Of a stretch of 64,000 nucleotides of DNA, positions 17,704-25,554 are shown piece by piece (the stretch's first letter is position 1; each line of letters opens with the position of its first letter). Source of the stretch: JAPPHA01 sp963662705 (GTDB lineage Bacteria > Pseudomonadota > Alphaproteobacteria > Rhodobacterales > Rhodobacteraceae); NCBI GenBank assembly GCA_963662705.2, contig OY759767.1, positions 434,001 to 498,000 of the forward strand, in the 5' to 3' direction. The translations under genes and the position numbers were made by a program. Under the pieces are notes generated by a model that was given only the letters and a program-made list of their open reading frames with translations, was not told the DNA's origin and searched no databases.

Positions 17704-18119
17704 TGGCTCCAGTCGAACTCTGGTAGGCCTCGCCGGGATCGAACACCAGAGGAACGTGGGCGCCCGACACGCCGCTGCCCTGGCGCCGGTTCCACGCGGC
17801 CGCGTCACGGGAGACGGCACTGTTGCTCGCATCGCATGCCTGGTCCGCGAGCTGCCCCCAGGACCGTTTCATGCGCAGGCGGTCACGCCGCTTCTTCTCC
17901 CTGTTGTCTTCCAGCTTCCGCTCGAGCTCAGGGATGAAGTCACAGAGCTTCGGATGACCCCGGTCCGGACGCCGATACTTCGGTGCCGACTCCCCGGAGC
18001 GCAACACCTTGCGAACCGTGTTGCGCGACACGCCCATCGACTTCGCGATCGATCGAATGGACTTCCCTTGAACGTGCCATGCACGCCGAATCTTGCCGAT
18101 CGTCTCCACTGACACCATC
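17703..18119 (-). pseudogene. istA: IS21-family transposase IstA, N-terminal half
   Basis: From ATG 18119: VSVETIGKIRRAWHVQGKSI then RSIAKSMGVSRNTVRKVLRS (helix-turn-helix), RPDRGHPKLCDFIPELERKL, and ending HVPLVFDPGEAYQ followed by FDWSH in a shifted frame (an extra AG in CAGAG). At that point the IS1634 element begins. Its continuation is at 15050-15592. Confidence 0.85.
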
Positions 18120-18257
18120 TCTCCTGCCTCGCTGAATTGTCGCGAGGCAGTCGTTTCCATCGGATCAGGGGTGGGTCAATTTTCAACGCGATTCCACACC
18201 TGTAGGGCCGAAGACGGCGTTGTCCGCAACCACGAACAAGGAAAAGCGCTCAGCGGA

Positions 18258-19331
18258 TCACAGTACTAGCCGGTGATCGGTCCGGTCGATCAGTCTTACC
18301 ATATCTTCGCTCGGGAATCGGTCGCGCGACGGCGAGCTGACTTTCTGTAACACTCCGGTCTTCGCTGCTGCCTCGATCGCAAGCAGCGCACGGACATCCG
18401 CAAGGCCCTCGGCCCCGTCGGGTTCGGGCTGGACACCGTCCCGGATGCAATCTGAGAAATAGGCGGTCTGTGCGCCGAAATGGTCTATGTCGGGGAAGGT
18501 CTTTTCCGTCACCTCGCCATCGCGGACGAGGCGCATTCTTGTCGGGGTCTCAAAACGGAAACCCGGGTTCATCTCGATGATCCCTTTGGTTCCGACGACC
18601 CGGTAGGCGTCAATCTCCTCTGCGTTGAAGCTGACGGTGAAGGTCGCGATGGCGTCGCCGGGAAAGCGCATGATCGCCGAAATCGTTTCCTCGACCTCCG
18701 CAAAGCGGGGGTCGTCGCCGAGCCCTTTCATGGCAATGACATCGGTAGGTTCCGAGCCCAGGCAATGACGCGCGGCATTCAGGCAATAGACACCGATATC
18801 CTGTAGTGGGCCGCCCCAATGACCGGATTTCAATCGATGGTTGTCAGCGTCGACCTGGGACGAAAAGGCGGCCGTGAAATAGCGAGGCCTGCCAATTGCA
18901 CCATCGCGGATGAGGCGGACGGCCTCAACCGTGCCCTGTTCGCAATGCAGGCGGTAGGCGGTCATCAACATCGTACCGTTTTCCCGCGAAGCTGCGATCA
19001 TCGCTTCGCATTCGGCCACACTCACCGCCAGCGGTTTTTCCACCAGCGCGTGAATGCCTGCCCGCGCAGCGCGGATCGTGTAGTCGGCATGCAGCGAGTT
19101 GGGCAGCGCGATATAGACCGCATCGAACAGACCGGACCGCAGGGCGGTGTCGTAGTCATCATAGCCGAAGACATGTTCCACGCCATGGAAGGCCGCCAGT
19201 CTTGATGCGGCTTCCTTGTTGCCGGTAACGATAGCGGAGATAGCCGAATTGCCGGTCTGGGCGACGGCTGGCATGAAGGCCTCCTGCGATATCCAGCCTG
19301 CCCCGACAACGGCGTAATTGATCTTGCTCAT
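18258..19331 (-). CDS. Gfo/Idh/MocA-family NAD(P)-dependent sugar dehydrogenase
   Basis: 357 residues. N-terminal Rossmann motif INYAVVGAGWISQEAFMPAV, the family EKP motif in GIHALVEKPLAVSVAECEAM, and the C-terminal substrate domain with GGPLQDIGVYCLNAARHCLG, where the D-x-G-x-Y pattern matches glucose-fructose-oxidoreductase-like and D-xylose dehydrogenase-like members. It oxidises a sugar or sugar derivative at a ring carbon. It is intact, and the remnants upstream on the same strand (dehydratase, FAH enzyme, semialdehyde dehydrogenase) suggest it was the first step of an oxidative pentose pathway. Exact sugar not predictable. Confidence 0.88.
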   Translation of the reverse strand: MSKINYAVVGAGWISQEAFMPAVAQTGNSAISAIVTGNKEAASRLAAFHGVEHVFGYDDYDTALRSGLFDAVYIALPNSLHADYTIRAARAGIHALVEKPLAVSVAECEAMIAASRENGTMLMTAYRLHCEQGTVEAVRLIRDGAIGRPRYFTAAFSSQVDADNHRLKSGHWGGPLQDIGVYCLNAARHCLGSEPTDVIAMKGLGDDPRFAEVEETISAIMRFPGDAIATFTVSFNAEEIDAYRVVGTKGIIEMNPGFRFETPTRMRLVRDGEVTEKTFPDIDHFGAQTAYFSDCIRDGVQPEPDGAEGLADVRALLAIEAAAKTGVLQKVSSPSRDRFPSEDMVRLIDRTDHRLVL

Positions 19332-19594
19332 ACTATTCCCTCGGTGCCAGGGCGCAGGACTTGCCGATTGTGGGACCGAATCCGTCGTGCACCCTGCGAG
19401 TTTGCGTCGATGCCCGGTACTTGCCTCGTCACAAGGTCACGGACTTGCACAACACCGCGATATTCCGGTTGTCCGCAAACCATGCGTACCAGGGACCCTG
19501 TTTCTTCTCCAATGGACCTTGAACACCTGGGGTCGGATTTTCAAGCGGGTCATTGTTAATCCGAAATGGTTTCAACATCTCGAGATCGCAGCCC

Positions 19595-19880
19595 TCTTGG
19601 GCTTGCGTGACTTCAGCGGCATAGAGACGATCTTGGCCGCGACATCCCCGGGGCGCGACGACGGTTGAAGACCACGCGGCCCTGTGGCGCTCAAGCTCGG
19701 CGCCATCGACCGGAAGCCCTATGATCTTGTCACGGACTGAAAGCCGGATCCGGTCGCTGGTTTGCAGCAGCGCCGGCGCGCCCACCTAAGGCCGCTTCGG
19801 GAGAAACATGGAGGACGATCGTGCCGAAGGCAGTGCCCGACATCCGCGCTTCGGGAACGTGGAGAACCCGTCGCCGACCC
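19595..19880 (-). pseudogene. IlvD/Edd-family dehydratase, C-terminal remnant
   Basis: Minus-strand frames contain VLHVPEARMSGTAFGTIVLH then VSPEAALGG, and after a frameshift LLQTSDRIRLSVRDKIIGLP, VDGAELERHRAAW and, with small slips, RLYAAEVTQAQEGCDLEML. This is the C-terminal domain order of IlvD/Edd dehydratases (ARMSGT-FGTIVLHV-PEAA, GD-I-L-V, RGY-LY--HV-QA--GCD). The [Fe-S]-bearing N-terminal part is gone. Sugar-acid dehydratases (xylonate, arabinonate) belong here, which fits its neighbours. Confidence 0.75.
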
Positions 19881-19884
19881 TCTT

Positions 19885-20118
19885 GAAAGAAAGCACTAAC
19901 CGGTTTTTCTTCTTCAGCAACGAAGGTGATCCCAGAGAACTCCGCATGTGCATGTAACCGCTGAGGAACGGGTAGCGAAGTTCTGGTTAGAGCCTGTGAA
20001 ACCGGTTTCAGGCAAACGCCTGCGCGCCGCCGAAATCGCCAGTCTTCGCGGCGGCGTGGAACGACATCGGAAGAAATTCCTGGAAGCATGGCATGCACAA
20101 TTTAACACGAGACGGAAC
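19885..20118 (+). pseudogene. DUF4160-domain protein remnant
   Basis: Upstream frame gives NRFFFFSNEGDPRE; after a one-base slip comes HVHVTAEERVAKFWLEPV, then RLRAAEIASLRGGVERHRKK and FLEAWHAQFNT. This is the DUF4160 order (RFFFYS, EPPHVHV, AKFWL-P, FL-AWHE-F). DUF4160 genes are commonly followed by DUF2442 genes, as here, in putative toxin-antitoxin pairs. Broken by the frameshift. Confidence 0.65.
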
Positions 20119-20124
20119 CTCAGG

Positions 20125-20335
20125 TCGTTGATGTTGTGTTTTCGTCGGACTCATTCCGTGTTTTTCTGGATGACGGGCGGGAATTGTCGTCCCGTTGGCA
20201 TGGTTCACGCGCCTGCTGCACGGCATGCCTGACAAGCACCTGAAATGGGAACTGATCGGGCGCGGTGAAAGTCTGCACTGGGATGAACTTGATGAAGATT
20301 TCTCCATATAGGGTCTACTCGCGGGACGCATGGAT
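20125..20335 (+). pseudogene. DUF2442-domain protein remnant
   Basis: One frame gives DVVFSSDSFRVFLDDGRELS; after a slip in GTCGTCCC the next frame gives VPLAWFTRLLHGMPDKHLKW then ELIGRGESLHWDELDEDFSI, a TAG stop and GLLAGRM. That is the full DUF2442 sequence order with one frameshift and one in-frame stop. It follows the DUF4160 remnant, so an entire two-gene module has decayed together. Confidence 0.7.
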
Positions 20336-20474
20336 CAGAGTGATCCCGGCACAAGGGCAACCTGACGCATTCGCGCTTCCGCGGCTCGGCTCGGACAAAG
20401 TTCAATCGAGGACCTCTTGAAGTCACGAGTCCGCGACTCGACCGGGACGCGACGGAGCCGGTTGGGGCCTCTCA

Positions 20475-20683
20475 CTTGAGCCGGGCCGAAGCCGGACGTA
20501 GTCAGTCGGCATCATGCATCCTTCACGACACTCAGCGCCCGAACGCACCATGTCGGTCGGGCATGTCCGGCATGCGGGCCACCCTGTTCGCAGGCTGGCT
20601 CATGTGGTTCTTCCGAGGAAACGTCCGGTGCAATCCGGTCGCCTTGACCTTCACCGCTCAGGGTCGGAAATCGGGACAGCCCG
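20475..20683 (+). repeat. Duplicated block, copy B upstream part
   Basis: Noncoding bases closely similar to 8035-8227, starting at cttgag and running into the methyltransferase start. Shows that the duplication included the 5' flank of the gene. Confidence 0.8.
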
Positions 20684-21129
20684 ATGAGCGATGGTTTGCT
20701 CGACGCCGACGCATCGGCCCGAAGTGCTGCCGCCATCACGCTCGCAGAAAACGATCGCGTGGCAGCGGCTTACCGTCGCGGTGCCGAAATCCGCAACGTG
20801 AGCCAGAACGTTGCGGCGCTACTGGACGCCATCGAAGGCGCGCCGCACTACGCCGTCCCCGACCTCGGATGTGGACCAGGCAGGGACCTCCGTGCCTTTC
20901 CCCACTCGGGCACCAGGTCACGGGCCTGGACGGATCCACGGAGTTGGTCGCGCTCGCCAGCGCCGCGTCCAACCGCCCTGTCCTGCACCAGGACATTCTT
21001 GACCTCGACCTGCCAACCGCCCGTTTCGACGGCATCTTCGCCTACGCCGCGCTTTTCCATGTGCCCGGCAGTCAGATAGGGCGCATTCTCGCAGATCTCG
21101 CGGCAGCGCTCAAATCCCGCAGCGTGCTC
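20684..21129 (+). pseudogene. Methyltransferase copy B, 5' part
   Basis: Homologous to residues 1-148 of the 8228-8872 protein. Begins MSDGLLDADASARSAAAITL. A one-base deletion near 20897 shifts the frame before HQVTGLDGSTELVALASAAS. The match continues through GRILADLAAALKSRSVL and stops exactly after gctc at 21126-21129, where unrelated DNA begins. The missing C-terminal part resumes at 24252. Confidence 0.88.
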
Positions 21130-22000
21130 GGGACGACCGGGGATCTGATACCACTCCCCATACCGGTTTCACCGGTCACGAAGTAGTTGTGCATGATCAC
21201 GGTGGCATCCCATGACTGACGGAACGGCTCCTGATCCGTCAATCCCCAGACCTCGCCGCTCTGCAGGTAGGCCTCATTTTCCGGAGTATGATCGAAGGCA
21301 ACAACGCAGACTTCACCAGTCAGGCCTTGAACCTGGATGGCCTGCGCGGCACCGGAGGGAACACCCGCGACAACATACGCGGCGCCCGGATCGGGATGGC
21401 GGATCGGCATGTCTTGCGTAAGCGAGAATGCCAGTTCACCGGTGTCCTTGTTCTCGAACGGGCCGATGATCTCTATATCCGGGTGGTTGTCTTTCAGACA
21501 ATCGACCGTGCCACCCATGCGTTCCTGGTTCCGGCCAGCACCGAAGTAACCCGTGATTACGCCCAACTTGCCCGAACCGCCCACTTTTCAGCCACCAGTT
21601 TGCCAAGCTCACCGGCGGCAGCGCGGTTGTTCTGGCCAACGTGGGTCATCCGTTTGGACGGTGCCTGACATTCCGCGATCATCGTGATGACCGGGAAACC
21701 GGTGGCCACGGCATCGTCAATGATGCCTGCAGTCCGGTCAAACACGGGACACACCACGATCCCATCATAACCTTGCAAAATCGCCGCCTCGATCGAGCAA
21801 ACGACCACCTCTGTTGACCATCGCCCTGCCCGGGCGGGCCAGGCGACGTGGACGTCCGTCCGAATTGCTCCCATCCGCTGGCCGAGGACCGCCAATTCAT
21901 CCCGAAAAACAGCGTTGGAAAGTCCTGGCCTTTCCCGTGAAAGGTTGTGAGGAGTATTTTCCGTCGCTTGCAGCCCATTCACCTGCGATGCAATTTTGGC
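21130..22000 (-). pseudogene. Periplasmic sugar-binding protein (RbsB/LacI type), frameshifted and truncated
   Basis: Upstream frame contains LQGYDGIVVCPVFDRTAGII, AVATGFPVITMIAECQAPSK and HVGQNNRAAAGELGKLVAEK; a second frame continues SGKLGVITGYFGAGRNQERM, QAIQVQGLTGEVCVVAFDHT and NEAYLQSGEVWGLTDQEPFR. This is the substrate-binding protein of a sugar ABC importer. The N-terminus is scrambled by further frameshifts, and the C-terminus ends at the insertion junction, where methyltransferase antisense sequence replaces it. Confidence 0.75.
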
Positions 22001-22020
22001 CGGCAAACAAGACCCATTCC

Positions 22021-23175
22021 TTAAATCAGTTGGCGTTGGACCAGATTGCGCATGAAAGCGGACGTTCCGAAAGTCCACGGCGGGCACTCGCCGCTCTTGC
22101 GGACAAAATTGGTCAAGGTACCCAACCCGGACGCCGTTATCTCCACCATATCGCCTACCTTGTGGGTAAATCCTTCGCCGGGCACATCGCGATCTTCTGT
22201 GGGCGCGAACAGAGTTCCCAAATAGAGCATGAATCCGTCGGGATATTGGTGGTTTTCGTTGATCGTCTGGGAAACGATGTCGGCAGGGTCCCGGCTGATT
22301 TCGGCCATGGCTGAATTACCTTTCAGAAAATAACCGTCGGGACCTGTCACGGTCATTGTCAGTTCCGCGTTGCGAACGTCATCCATTCCATAATCCGCAT
22401 CAAACAAACGGATGAAGGGGCCTATCGATGCCGAGGCGTTGTTGTCCTTTGCTTTAGATAGAAGAAGTGCCGAACGGCCTTCGAAATCCCGTAAGTTCAC
22501 ATCGTTACCGATCGTCGATCCCTGGATCTCGCCTTTGCTGTTTACTGCAAGGACGATCTCGGATTCCGGGTTGTTCCATACTGATTTGGGATGCAGGCCG
22601 ACCGGCGCGCCCCAACCGACGGCGGAAAGCGCCTGTGCCTTGGAAAACACTTCGGCATCAGGGCCGATTCCGACTTCCAGGTATTGCGACCACAGACCTT
22701 CTGCGATCAGCGCCTCTTTGACCTGTTCCGATTTTGCCGAACCGGGCACTATGTCTGAAAGGCTGGCGCCGATCTGGTCACCTATTCGCGCACGTATCGC
22801 TTCGGCCGCCTGTGGATCGCCCGCAGCGCGCTCTTCGATCACGCGTTCGACCATTGACCGGGCAAATGTCACACCCGCGGCTTTGACCGATTGCAGATCA
22901 TTTGGGGCGAGGAAATGCCGCTTGTCCGGATCAGACTGCGCATCCAAACTGTCGGATTCAAGATCGGCCAGCGCTGCAATCCGACTACCCGAAATATTTG
23001 CTATATGGCCCGCCGGGTTTTCCAGTTCCAGCAGGTCCCGCATGGTTGGGATGTCTCGCGAGGTTATATCGATTAGGTCCCCGTCGCACAGTTTAACCAG
23101 AACCGGCCCCGTGTCCGGCACCCAGACTCGACCTACGAATACGCCGTCAGTTTCGCTCAAATTTGTTTGTGTCAT
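22021..23175 (-). CDS. Fumarylacetoacetate-hydrolase-family protein (2-keto-3-deoxy-sugar-acid dehydratase-like)
   Basis: 384 residues from ATG 23175; the open frame upstream is dehydrogenase sequence. One base separates this ATG from the aldehyde dehydrogenase stop. Landmarks: PTMRDLLELENPAGHIANIS, DLQSVKAAGVTFARSMVERV, EVGIGPDAEVFSKAQALSAV, EIVLAVNSKGEIQGSTIGND, and the C-terminal GEGFTHKVGDMVEITASGLG then PPWTFGTSAFMRNL. The long N-terminal domain and FTHKVGD/PPWTFG ending fit FAH members that dehydrate 2-keto-3-deoxy-xylonate or -arabinonate (XylX-like). It is the one undamaged gene inside the 3.1-kb insertion. Substrate is inferred. Confidence 0.8.
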   Translation of the reverse strand: MTQTNLSETDGVFVGRVWVPDTGPVLVKLCDGDLIDITSRDIPTMRDLLELENPAGHIANISGSRIAALADLESDSLDAQSDPDKRHFLAPNDLQSVKAAGVTFARSMVERVIEERAAGDPQAAEAIRARIGDQIGASLSDIVPGSAKSEQVKEALIAEGLWSQYLEVGIGPDAEVFSKAQALSAVGWGAPVGLHPKSVWNNPESEIVLAVNSKGEIQGSTIGNDVNLRDFEGRSALLLSKAKDNNASASIGPFIRLFDADYGMDDVRNAELTMTVTGPDGYFLKGNSAMAEISRDPADIVSQTINENHQYPDGFMLYLGTLFAPTEDRDVPGEGFTHKVGDMVEITASGLGTLTNFVRKSGECPPWTFGTSAFMRNLVQRQLI

Positions 23176-23176
23176 T

Positions 23177-23790
23177 TCAACCAACCTGATGTTCGCGATC
23201 ACCCAAGGCGACATGTATGGACTTGGTTTCCATATGCTCTCCGACGCCCATCTTTCCACATTCGCGGCCAGTGCCGGATCGCTTGAAATCGCCCATTTGG
23301 CGTTCCGGCCCGCCAACAATTGTCGCATTTTTCCAACGTCGCCCGGCGCGTATCTTGGGGATCAAATCCAGAGCCTTGCCGATATTCTTGCTCCAAACAG
23401 AGGCAACCAACCCGTAGTCCGTATCGAATGCCATCGAGATCGCCTCTTCGGCGGTCTCGAAAGCTATGATAGAAACGACCGGTCCAAAATTCTCGTCCTG
23501 CGCAATGGCCATGTGACGGGCGACGCCGGAAAATACCGTTGGAACAATGAATACACCATCAGGCGGGGAAACCGAATCCCCACCCGCATCAAGCACGGCG
23601 CCGTCCGACTTGCCTGGTTCGATGTAATCCAGGATCTTGTCATGGTGCTGTGCCGAAACAATTGCGCCCATCTGCATGTCAGGGCCCAAAGGATCTCTGA
23701 ATCTTACGCGGGAAAGCTCTTCGATTAGCCTTGATTTGAACTCTGCTTCGACAATATGCCGCGACCCGACACACAGACGGGATTTTGCAG
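23177..23790 (-). pseudogene. Aldehyde dehydrogenase C-terminal fragment (ketoglutarate-semialdehyde-type)
   Basis: Encodes RLCVGSRHIVEAEFKSRLIE (catalytic-Cys segment), RDPLGPDMQMGAIVSAQHHD, GVFIVPTVFSGVARHMAIAQ, then DENFGPVVSIIAFETAEEAI, DYGLVASVWSKNIGKAL and GDFKRSGTGRECGKMGVGEH. That is the C-terminal 200 residues of the ALDH superfamily. The N-terminal NAD-binding part is missing; at about 23785 it meets an oppositely oriented GMC fragment. The usual WIN--NP---PFGG stretch is shortened. Its neighbours suggest the last step of a Weimberg-type pathway. Confidence 0.8.
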
Positions 23791-24084
23791 CAAAAGGCAT
23801 GGGACGATATGCGGGGGAAAGCGGTTGTTCCCGGACTGCGTGATATGACCGATGACGACCTGGGCGCGTGGATGAACGCCCACATTGGAACGCAATGCCA
23901 TCCGTGCGCAACTTGCAAAATGGGCAAGGACGAAAACTCTGTCGTCGACGTCGATGGTCGGGTGCATGAACTTGAGGGCCTTCGGGTTGTCGACGCCCCT
24001 GTCTTTCCAACGATGACCAGCGGTAACCTGCATTGTCCAACAATGATGGTAGCTGAGAAACAGTCGGACAGGCTCATGGGTTGA
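23785..24084 (+). pseudogene. GMC oxidoreductase (choline-dehydrogenase-like) C-terminal fragment
   Basis: About 99 codons: DDLGAWMNAHIGTQCHPCAT then CKMGKDENSVVDVDGRVHEL and EGLRVVDAPVFPTMTSGNLH with TMMVAEKQSDRLMG. This is the C-terminal signature of GMC flavoenzymes, with the catalytic HP--T-KMG and SGN regions. FAD-binding N-terminus absent. Convergent junction with the truncated ALDH shows that the insert is a mosaic. Confidence 0.85.
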
Positions 24085-24251
24085 ACTCCTTTGGGGCCGG
24101 AACAGGTAGCCGATCAGGATCAGGCATTGCGGAAAGTACAGGGACAGGCGGTGATGGTTTACGATTCAGTTCGTCGTGCCAAATCTCCACCACGTTCAAT
24201 CCGAAGCGCGGAGAATCGCCGGAATTTTGAGCTTGCAAATGACCGTCGACA

Positions 24252-24450
24252 GCTCTTTTCTTCCAATCCGCGACGCAGGAACGAGGTAGGTTGGGCCTGC
24301 AGCCGCTACGGCTGTTTCTGTGATCTCGAAACCTGGCGCGCCATCGCCACCGGCGCGGGTTTCATCGAGCTTTGCCACGACTACCGCCCGCCCGGCCGTC
24401 CCCGCGCCGAGCAGCCCCGGCTCGCCACGGTCCGCCAAAGGTGTGTATGA
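24252..24450 (+). pseudogene. Methyltransferase copy B, 3' part
   Basis: Matches residues 148-214 of the 8228-8872 protein: CFCDLETWRAIATGAGFIEL then CHDYRPPGRPRAEQPRLATV, with a stop at the end (TGA 24448-24450). Begins at gctc, the same 4 bases that end the 5' part. Confidence 0.9.
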
Positions 24451-24556
24451 TGAGTATGATGAGAAGGACGAGTAGAACACGCGCCGAGCAGGATGATCCC
24501 GGCGCATGTGGATCAACGGGCCTACGTGGAGATATGACGCCAATTCGTGATCCCGG

Positions 24557-25552
24557 TCATCGGTCGGCAGCGCTCAGGACTTCTGCAAGTGTTTCGTCGA
24601 CGACCAGGTCGCTTGCCGCACCCGAACGAAGAACGGCAAGGGTCGCGGAGAGTTTTCGCCTTCCGGCCGCAAGCGCGAAGAAACGCGGCGAAGGCCCCGG
24701 TCCTGCCCGGGATCCCGGTTCGGTGCGAACGCTCAGCGGGAATACGACTTCCTGCGCCACATCCCCTCCTGACTCGTCGAGGAAACGGCCGGCGAATTCC
24801 GCGACCGCGCCCCGTGCTGCAAGCCGTTCCGCTTCCGAACCGGAGAGGAGTTCCGACACCAGCACGCCGTCTTCGGCTTCCACGGCTCCCACTCCCGAAA
24901 TGAAGATGTCTGCCCGCGCCGCAGCATCGCGGACTGCGGCGACGGACGGCTGTTCGAGGTAGATCGCCTCCTCATTCGCGGACCGGGCAAAATAGGGGAT
25001 CGGCAGCAGATACGCCTTGCCTCCGGTTCGTTCCGCGAATTTCGTCACGACATCGTAGAGATTGATCGCCAGCCGGTCCGCAAGGCTGCCGTTCAGGGCA
25101 TATATGGCAAGATCCGGACGAGGCACCTTGGGCATCGCGGTCACTGCAGCGAGCATCGTGCGTCCGGTCCCCACCGCAATCGACCGCGTCGAATGCATCA
25201 GGAGGTGCTGGCCGAGGAGCTGCCCGGCCGTCTGGCCCACCGACGCGATCGCGATGTCTTCGTTGGTGGTGTTCTCGCGCAGGTACGGGGAAACCGTGCA
25301 GCTGCGCAGCCCGAAGCGCGCGGCAAGTTCGGCCTCCATGTCAAGGCACTCGGCCGGGCGGCCCTCGATCGAAATCCGGACCAGACCCTTTTCCCGCGCC
25401 AGCAGGATCAGCCGGTGGACACGTGCCGGGGAAAGGCCCAGGCGCTTTCCGATTTCGCTTTGCGTGAGGTCTCCGAGAAAGGACATCCAGGCGACCCGCG
25501 CGGCGAGATTGATTTCCCAGACGCTGTCCTTTCCCAGTGGCGAGACGCCCAT
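24557..25552 (-). CDS. SorC/DeoR-type sugar-binding transcriptional regulator
   Basis: 331 residues. N-terminal helix-turn-helix: RVAWMSFLGDLTQSEIGKRL then GLSPARVHRLILLAREKGLV. The C-terminal SorC sugar-binding domain shows FGLRSCTVSPYLRENTTNED, IAVGTGRTMLAAVTAMPKVP and ADIFISGVGAVEAEDGVLVS. SorC proteins are repressors or activators released by phosphorylated sugars or nucleoside-derived effectors. It is the last gene of the BMP-type ABC operon and ends the decayed region. A perfect palindrome upstream of that operon is the likely binding site. Confidence 0.9.
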   Translation of the reverse strand: MGVSPLGKDSVWEINLAARVAWMSFLGDLTQSEIGKRLGLSPARVHRLILLAREKGLVRISIEGRPAECLDMEAELAARFGLRSCTVSPYLRENTTNEDIAIASVGQTAGQLLGQHLLMHSTRSIAVGTGRTMLAAVTAMPKVPRPDLAIYALNGSLADRLAINLYDVVTKFAERTGGKAYLLPIPYFARSANEEAIYLEQPSVAAVRDAAARADIFISGVGAVEAEDGVLVSELLSGSEAERLAARGAVAEFAGRFLDESGGDVAQEVVFPLSVRTEPGSRAGPGPSPRFFALAAGRRKLSATLAVLRSGAASDLVVDETLAEVLSAADR

Positions 25553-25554
25553 GA

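Larger units (their letters stand above)
15050..18198 (-). mobile_element. IS21-family remnant interrupted by an IS1634-family element
   Basis: The end near 18172-18198 (tgggtcaattttcaacgcg and flanking bases) is an IS21-type terminal repeat. IstA runs leftward from 18119 and is broken at about 17703/15592 by the IS1634 element. IstB and the other end are missing, so the host element was already incomplete or has decayed. IS inside IS gives the relative order of insertion. Confidence 0.75.
21130..24251. mobile_element. 3.1-kb insertion splitting methyltransferase copy B
   Basis: Aligning copy B to copy A shows a clean join between 21129 and 24252 with the 4-bp gctc present at both sides (21126-21129 and 24252-24255). 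The inserted DNA carries minus-strand sugar-binding-protein, FAH and aldehyde dehydrogenase sequences and a plus-strand GMC scrap. No transposase and no obvious terminal inverted repeats were found, so the insertion mechanism is unknown. Confidence 0.75.

Noticed and set aside
21130..24251. Insertion as a classical IS
   Set aside because: No transposase, no inverted terminal repeats, and cargo is truncated metabolic genes; only a 4-bp duplication is shared with IS behaviour.
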